Program-made: the position numbers and the translations under genes
DNA from: Sistotremastrum niveocremeum HHB9708
Taxonomy: Eukaryota > Basidiomycota > Agaricomycetes > Sistotremastrales > Sistotremastraceae
Direction of reading: 5' to 3'
Length of the DNA: 64,000 nt
Assembly: GCA_001630475.1 (NCBI GenBank)
Contig: KV419408.1
Coordinates: 620,001-684,000, forward strand
Shown here: positions 58,274 to 64,000 of the stretch, piece by piece
Position numbering within the stretch: position 1 is the first letter of the stretch
Layout: each line of letters opens with the position of its first letter
The notes under the pieces: model-generated
The model's input: only the letters and a program-made list of their open reading frames with translations
The model's database searches: none
What the model was told of the DNA's origin: nothing

Positions 58274-60833
58274 ATGGCGCCGACGAAAAAAGCTGGGGCA
58301 AGCCCGAAAGCTCGTTCCTCCACATCCAAGATTTCTCTCAAGAGAGTTAAAGGAGAGAATTTCTACAGAGATGCCAAGTCTGCCTCTCGGGTCAAGATGC
58401 TCAACGGCGGCAAGCCCGTCTACGACAGAGACGGCAAAATCAAGGAGGCTGCCGCTTTCCAAAAGACTGAAGCTGAGACCGAAGCTGGGCGTGTTCAGCC
58501 TGATCGTCGATGGTTTGGTTAGTTTTTCGATGTCGTTTCAATGCAGCCATTGATAGAACCGCTTCCAGGCAACACTCGGGTCATTTCTCAAACTGCTCTC
58601 GACCACTTCCGTACCAGCCTAGGGGCACGAGCTCATGATCCATACTCCGTTTTACTCAAACGAAACAAACTTCCTATGAGTCTCCTTGACGATGCTTTGA
58701 ATCCAAATTCTCAGAAGGTACGTTACTGCAAACTCGTTCTCTTGCATGATGCTAAGCTGAAAATAGAGACCACACATAGTGGAAACGGAGCCTTTCGGCG
58801 ACACCTTTGGTCCCAAGGCTCAACGCAAACGACCTCGGCTCGACGTGGGAAGCATAGAGGAGCTAGGACAAGTGGGTGCTGCTCACGACACTCCGGAAGC
58901 CAGCAGTAAGTCAAGTCTCAACAAATTCTGACCCATGTAACCTTATTCCGCGTTGCAGCTTCAACACTTCCCCTGTCAGAAGAGAACACGCATGCGGACT
59001 TCATCGAACCCATATATTCTAAAGGGACATCTCGTCGCATCTACGGAGAGCTCTACAAGGTCATTGACTCCTCCGATGTGATATTGCATATCCTTGACGC
59101 CCGAGATCCTTTGGGCACCATATGCACCTCGGTCCTGGAATACATCAAGAAGGAAAAGTCCCATAAACAAGTTGTCTTGATCATCAACAAATGCGATCTG
59201 GTCCCGAACTGGGTTACTGTGAGTATTTCCACATATCTAGAAACTCCACGTTCCAAGTCAAGGATCCCATGGCGCTCCGTCGAGCTGTCCACCATGGGGT
59301 ACTGTTACGGCCGTGGAAGATCGACCCTGTTGACATGTCTCCCACCTCAGCTCCTCGTCATGAGGACTTGGGGATCATGGAAGCTGGCTTCAGAACGTGC
59401 TGCAAGAGTAGAACAGATTCGTGGCGCAAGCCAGTTTGGTGGACTGTTCTTAGTTTTGGCACATACATTCTTCTATTTTTCCTCATATAACTCAGTGCTG
59501 ACGCCTGAATCGTTCACCTAGGCGCGTTATATCCAACATCTTACCCCACAATACCCGACTATTGCCTTCCATGCTTCACCAAACCATTCGTTCGGCAAAG
59601 GATCCCTCATCCAGCTCCTTCGCCAGTTCTCCCAATTGCACTCCGACAAGAAGCAGATCAGCGTCGGCTTTATTGGGTACCCTAACGTGGGGAAGAGTTC
59701 TGTCATCAACACGCTGAAAAGCGGCAAGGTGTGCCGTGTCGCTCCGATCCCTGGTGAAACTAAGGTACGTTGGTGACCTTCAGCGAAAGCGGACGAACTG
59801 AGTTGAACCAAATAGGTGTGGCAATATATCACCCTCACGAGGCGGATATATTTAATCGATTGCCCGGGAATCGTACCGACGTCTGCTCACGACTCAAACA
59901 CTTCTACGGTTTTGAAAGGGGTGCTTCGAGTCGAGGCTTTACCAGTGCCCTCCGAACACATCGCGCCGTTATTAGAACGTGTGAAGCCACTGTATATCTC
60001 CCGAACGTACGGTATACCCCTACCTGAAGATGGCTCGCCATATAGTGCTGATCAACTGCTCGACCAACTCGCTCGTATGAAAGGAAGGCTACTCAAGGGC
60101 GGAGAGCCTGATCTTGAAGGAGTGTCAAAGATCATTCTTTCGGATTGGGTACGAGGTCGCATCCCGTTCTTTGTTCCCCCGCCGGAGCGCTCAGACGAAT
60201 TGAACGCAAAGGAGGCCGAACAGAAACGGAGAGCCGAGATTAAAGGCAAAGCAAAGGCGTCAGGGACCGATGGGCCTCTCGTTCCTGGGGTGACTCAGAA
60301 GCTAAGTGGGATCATCCAGAAGAACACTTTTGTGGGCGAGGATGCTCGGAGATTCGAAGAACCAGAAGAAGCGCCGGATGACAATCAAGAGCACGAGAAT
60401 GACGAAGATGAGGGCTCTGATGTAAAGAAGGGCTCCGATGAGGATGAGGCAGTGAGTGCGGAAGAGCTTGTTTGGAGCGACGTCTATCCAGAATGTGGGT
60501 GCTTCTTTTCCTCGAGGCCGATTGAGGTAGCTAACAGTGTGTGTAGCGGACGAAGAAAAGGAAGCGCCAAAGTCCGATAAGAAAAGAAAGAAAAGAGAGG
60601 CGGATAACAACGAGGAAGTGTCAAAGCCTGCTAAAGAAGCCCGGATGAAAACCAATAAGGTGCTTTGTGTTTGCTTTCATGGTGTCGCAGTGCTGACACC
60701 CCAATAAATTTAGCGGAAAGCGACGAATTTCTTTACAAATGCAAACGTGAAGAACAAAAATCGTAACAAGGCCAAGCTGTTGGAGAAACTCAAGGGCACC
60801 AAGGGCCGTCATTCAACTGAGAAGAGTCGATAG
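58274..60833 (+). CDS. NOG2: Nucleolar GTP-binding protein 2, 60S export factor
   Basis: It starts [20 protein letters not shown]; the NGP1 N-terminal domain has [35 protein letters not shown] and [14 protein letters not shown]. The GTPase is circularly permuted: DARDPLGT, then G4 [11 protein letters not shown], then G1 [15 protein letters not shown]2 region IPGETKVWQYI and G3 LIDCPG. The C-terminal half has [10 protein letters not shown] and a long acidic/basic tail ending [20 protein letters not shown]. It acts on pre-60S particles before nuclear export. About eight introns; the one after NWVT (59219-59521) is 303 nt, six times the local norm. The stop is at 60831-60833. Confidence 0.94.
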
Positions 60834-61268
60834 ACTTTTGCATCTAGTAAATTATTATTCTCTATGTAGATTTGTTTTGTTGTCGCCGGGCTAAACTCTA
60901 ATCAATGTCGTGACCCTACTATACTAGTAGGCTATGATCGAGTTTTTTATGACCTATGTGTCATGAGAATACCTATTAGGATGCTACTCTTGTGTCAGAA
61001 GAAGTTATAAACTCATGCGGCGCATCATGTGCCTGTCTCACCCAATCTGGCGCCATGACAGCTGAAATGCTTGGACAGACTGAACCGCCTCAACGTCAAT
61101 CCGGGATTTTTGAGCACCAAGTTACAGACAGATAATGTACCGCAAATTTCCAAACAAGAAAGGGGTTCCCGAGATATAATTTCGTCAGCGCGCAAGTAAA
61201 AGTACAAAAGACCAAGCATACTACATGTAGAAAACTGATAAAGGGAAGCAGAAAATGTCGAGAAGGCA
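60834..61268. other. Intergenic region between the convergent NOG2 and NBR1-like genes
   Basis: AT-rich, probably two 3' UTRs. A minus-strand frame at 61025-61321 extends past the NBR1-like stop in another frame and is not credible as a gene. Confidence 0.55.
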
Positions 61269-64000
61269 TTAATGCTCATTCGCGGTCGGCTTCTCATCTT
61301 CGCTATCATAAAGGATAACATACTCCAACTCTGTCTCTCTCATGGAGGCGCCCTCATTGTCTCTGAATGGATCAACAGGAGCCACATCTCGCCAGGTGCC
61401 GGAGTCTTCAGAGTCTTCAGAGTCAGAATGTTCAATCAAGGAGGTGTTTTCATCTTCAGCCTGAGATCCCATGACAGATGTGCCCGATAGAAGAGGGGTA
61501 TCCGGTTCGGTAGGTTGAGAGTTAGAGGCATGAATTTGAGCAGATTCGTCATCCGTTTCGGTTGTAGAGATATAAGACCTTTCCATGGCAGAAGGAGCAG
61601 TTGGCATGATCACCGTGGATGAGTCCAAAGAATTGGCTTTTTCGAATTCCGGAACAACGATACTGCAAAAGAGGGAATGAGTACGATTACGGTGAAGACC
61701 TTGTCGAAACACATACTCGCACCAAATCTAAAGGATGAACAAGATCAGCAAACGGTGATGTGCTTAATCAAGATTACTTACCCTGTCGCCGAAGGGAACA
61801 CCATTGGACCGGAGCCTCCAATAGCTACAGTATTTTCCTGGTTCTTCAGGAGCTTTCATATCTGAAGCCCAGACACTGATGGTCTGACCAGGTCCAACCC
61901 GTCCAACATCGAAAGTCCAGGGTGACGTAGATGATGCGCCTAGTCGGCTTCCCGCTACGAAGGCCAGTTCAGTTTCTTCTGGCCAATCTCGCTCGCCACT
62001 GTTCATCATCAACCAACTCTTGACAAATTCCGCACCAGGCGCAACGACGAAGCCATCTTCCATGTTGTTATCGGAGAGAAACGTAGCACGGAGGGGCTCC
62101 GGCTCCTGAGACTCCATAGGTGGAGGCGGAACAAGCAGAGAGGCGGGGCCAGGAGCCTGTGTAAGCACAATACTTTGTTCTGGAGAGTCCAGAGTTAACT
62201 GATCAGTCGTATTGTGCTTGATCTTCTCAGCGTTATGAACGTCACGAATGAGGGTATAGCCCGGTGCTGGGAATGCATGTTCGGTAGTGGTCGTTTTGTC
62301 ATGGAACATGGTCTCAGTAGACTTGACTGCGAAGGGGACGACAGTTTTGTTGGATTTGATTTTCCACAAGGGGTGGGTCTCCGGGTGCACAGGGATGGGA
62401 AGAGCTTCACAATTCATGCAGAGATCAAAGTTAGGGCACGACGGGTGCATGCACTTGTATCGCACGCCGATGATCGCCTTGTCGCAAGCTACAAAAAATC
62501 AATGAGACATTCGTGTCGGGTACAATTGCGTGACTAACCATCACAGGTTGCAGGGTGAGCGACACTGTGTGCTGGAATCACAGAGCTCTATACAAAAAGT
62601 TGGTTGATTCACATTTTTCGGAAGCAGTAATACACACCATGATATTAGACGGGTCTTGGACCCTCACCCAATTATGATTGGGGTGCTGAATATGCGTGAT
62701 GGAGAAGCAGTTAGAGCAGACGTCGAAATCCGGGCAATGAAGACATTTCTGAATAACGACGATGAGCAAGGAGTATGACTGAGAAGAGGCAACAGTACAT
62801 ATCGATCGCCGTGAATCCTAGAACTACAAAGATCGCAAGTCGCGTTGTGGATGGCAGGAGCTGTACGGCCTCCATCAACCGTATGAACAACGATACGACC
62901 AGGCTCTGTGATCTTGAGAAACTCGTGCAGGGGATGCACAACAGACGAAAGACTACGGCACACAAAAGATGAGCACAAAGATGGAAGATAACATCAAGGA
63001 AATTCAAGGCACACCTAATGCAATGTTCGCAGAGATCATAGTTAGAGCAATCAAGACATTTGTGACGATCACCAACTATGCCCTTGTCACAGCTATCGCA
63101 TACGACGCCCCTGTGGACTGGCTTATTAGGGCGAGCAGGAGCGGCGGCGGCGGCGGGCTGTGGGCGGCGAGCTCTGGGTGTTGGGATGATGGAAAAGGTA
63201 TGCACTTGCTCGCAGATGGCAGAATGGACGTCCTGGGCGCTGTGCTGAGAAATGCACTCAGTGCACTGGAGACAATCGTCGTCAGCTAAGTGCATCGATG
63301 AGAGCGACGAAGCGTGCTTACAAGATCATAATTGGCACAGTCGTTACACTTGTAACGTGTACCTTTGATCTGTTTATTGCAGTAATCGCAATAGACACCA
63401 GGATGCAGATGTTGTTCCCTGGCTGGCAAAGGAGGCGACGGGGGCGTTGCGGGTCTTTCGGTGAACGAGCCTGGGATGATAGGATTAGGCTCCAAAGAAA
63501 CATTCGATTGCAATGGCGTGGCAGTGCCATGACTGTGTTTCTCGTCACCCTCATCCTCGCCGGTGAAGGCATCGCCGAATGTGGACGACATTGTCATGTT
63601 CAGATCCTTCAAGAATTTGTCGAACATGGTTCGGAGCTCTTTCTTGCCTTCGTCGACCGAACAGCACGATCCATGCGAAGACGAAGAGGGCGCCTTGTGA
63701 AAGTCCGGTTCGTTGATTGGCACGAACCGTTGGCTAGGGGCGGGCGCTTCGAGATCAACCAGCATCGAATCCGCATTCGACATGGCTCTAGTAACAGGTG
63801 CCGGGACAGTAGCAGGTTGACTCGCAGAGGGCTCATCAATGACATTGAAGCGCAGAGTCGATGTGCCCCATGTGCGCCCTCTAAGACCTAGGGAGATGAC
63901 CTGCGCCTCATATTCATCTACCGAGTGAGCCTCAGCTGCAATGACCTGTTTGGCACCTAAAGGGTTGGTGAAAACGATCTGAGAGAGGTAGTACGATGTT
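61269..64000 (-). CDS. NBR1: NBR1-like selective autophagy receptor (PB1-like, ZZ zinc fingers, FW domain), 5' end outside window
   Basis: The N-terminal visible part, YYLSQIVFTNPLGAKQVIAA and RGRTWGTSTLRFNVIDEP, resembles the second half of a PB1 domain. Four ZZ-type zinc fingers follow: CDYCNKQIKGTRYKCNDCAN; CDSCDKGIVGDRHKCLDCSN; CDLCSSRIHGDRY with FDVCSNC; CDACDKAIIGVRYKC with FDLCMNC. The FW (four-tryptophan) domain spans ATFLSDNNMEDGFVVAPGAE, FVKSWLMMNSGERDWPEETE, SVWASDMKAPEEPGKYCSYW and FGDRIWCDIVVPEF. An 11-nt exon (61717-61727) encodes part of IWCD. The acidic C-terminal tail has WRDV and YVIL, both LIR-like. The stop is at 61269-61271. In fungi Nbr1 carries cargo to the vacuole. Confidence 0.9.
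61717..61727 (-). other. NBR1: 11-nt microexon in the FW domain of the NBR1-like gene
   Basis: On the minus strand atttggtgcga is flanked by acceptor cctttag and donor gtatgt. It joins GDR to IVVPEF in phase, giving FGDRIWCDIVV, the end of the FW domain. The flanking introns are about 50 nt. Confidence 0.75.

Overview
This window is nuclear DNA of a filamentous basidiomycete, most likely a mushroom-forming Agaricomycete. The genes are packed closely, mostly cut by many introns of about 45-60 nt with GT...AG ends, and the proteins have fungal architectures (Ole1 desaturase with a C-terminal cytochrome b5, Isc1, Snf1, Met8/Met1 fusion, Rsc4-like tandem bromodomains). I count 37 protein genes, two of them cut by the window ends. 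I saw no rRNA, tRNA, CRISPR array, transposon or virus-like element.

Layout. 1-9.3 kb: tail of a CutC gene, the delta-9 desaturase (minus), a tandem-bromodomain chromatin gene, an MDR enoyl/alkenal reductase and a 2-oxoglutarate/Fe(II) dioxygenase. 9.4-17.5 kb is dense with housekeeping genes: UBC12, hydroxyisourate hydrolase, RRP1, NIP30-like, ES2/DGCR14, RPS28, CMC1 and eIF3g. 17.6-26.6 kb: a GT8 glycosyltransferase, an intronless F-box gene, KAE1, a SAP/coiled-coil protein, an ankyrin protein and a homeodomain-like regulator. 26.7-35.4 kb: the siroheme gene MET1, head to head with histidyl-tRNA synthetase, then SRP14 and a DUF726 hydrolase. 35.8-43.3 kb: a protein with SILK and RVxF motifs, the Golgi SNARE GOS1, an ethanolamine/choline phosphotransferase and a Pumilio protein. 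43.8-51.6 kb: a coiled-coil gene head to head with SNF1, a secreted carboxypeptidase and ISC1. 51.7-64 kb: an HSL-type hydrolase, MAP2, an unknown membrane protein, HNT2/FHIT, NOG2 and an NBR1-like autophagy receptor running off the right end.

Many genes sit in head-to-head pairs with only 80-350 bp between start codons (dioxygenase/UBC12, HIUase/RRP1, RPS28/CMC1, GT8/F-box, SAP/ankyrin, MET1/HTS1, coiled-coil/SNF1, MAP2/unknown, HNT2/NOG2), so promoters are probably shared. Functional themes are ribosome and translation biology (RRP1, NOG2, RPS28, eIF3g, HisRS, SRP14, KAE1, MAP2), lipid metabolism (OLE1, EPT1/CPT1, ISC1) and nutrient signalling (SNF1). This is ordinary core genome; I found no defence, secondary-metabolite or mobile cluster.

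The most unusual signal is extreme exon miniaturisation. Assembling the desaturase in frame over 14 exons (1260 nt, 419 codons plus stop) calls for a 5-nt exon and a 3-nt exon. The 3-nt exon is one histidine codon of the third catalytic histidine box. Other tiny exons occur in the NBR1-like gene (11 nt), the ankyrin gene (14 and 13 nt) and RPS28 (ATG only). Exon boundaries were worked out by hand from splice signals, reading frame and family knowledge; no transcript data were available.
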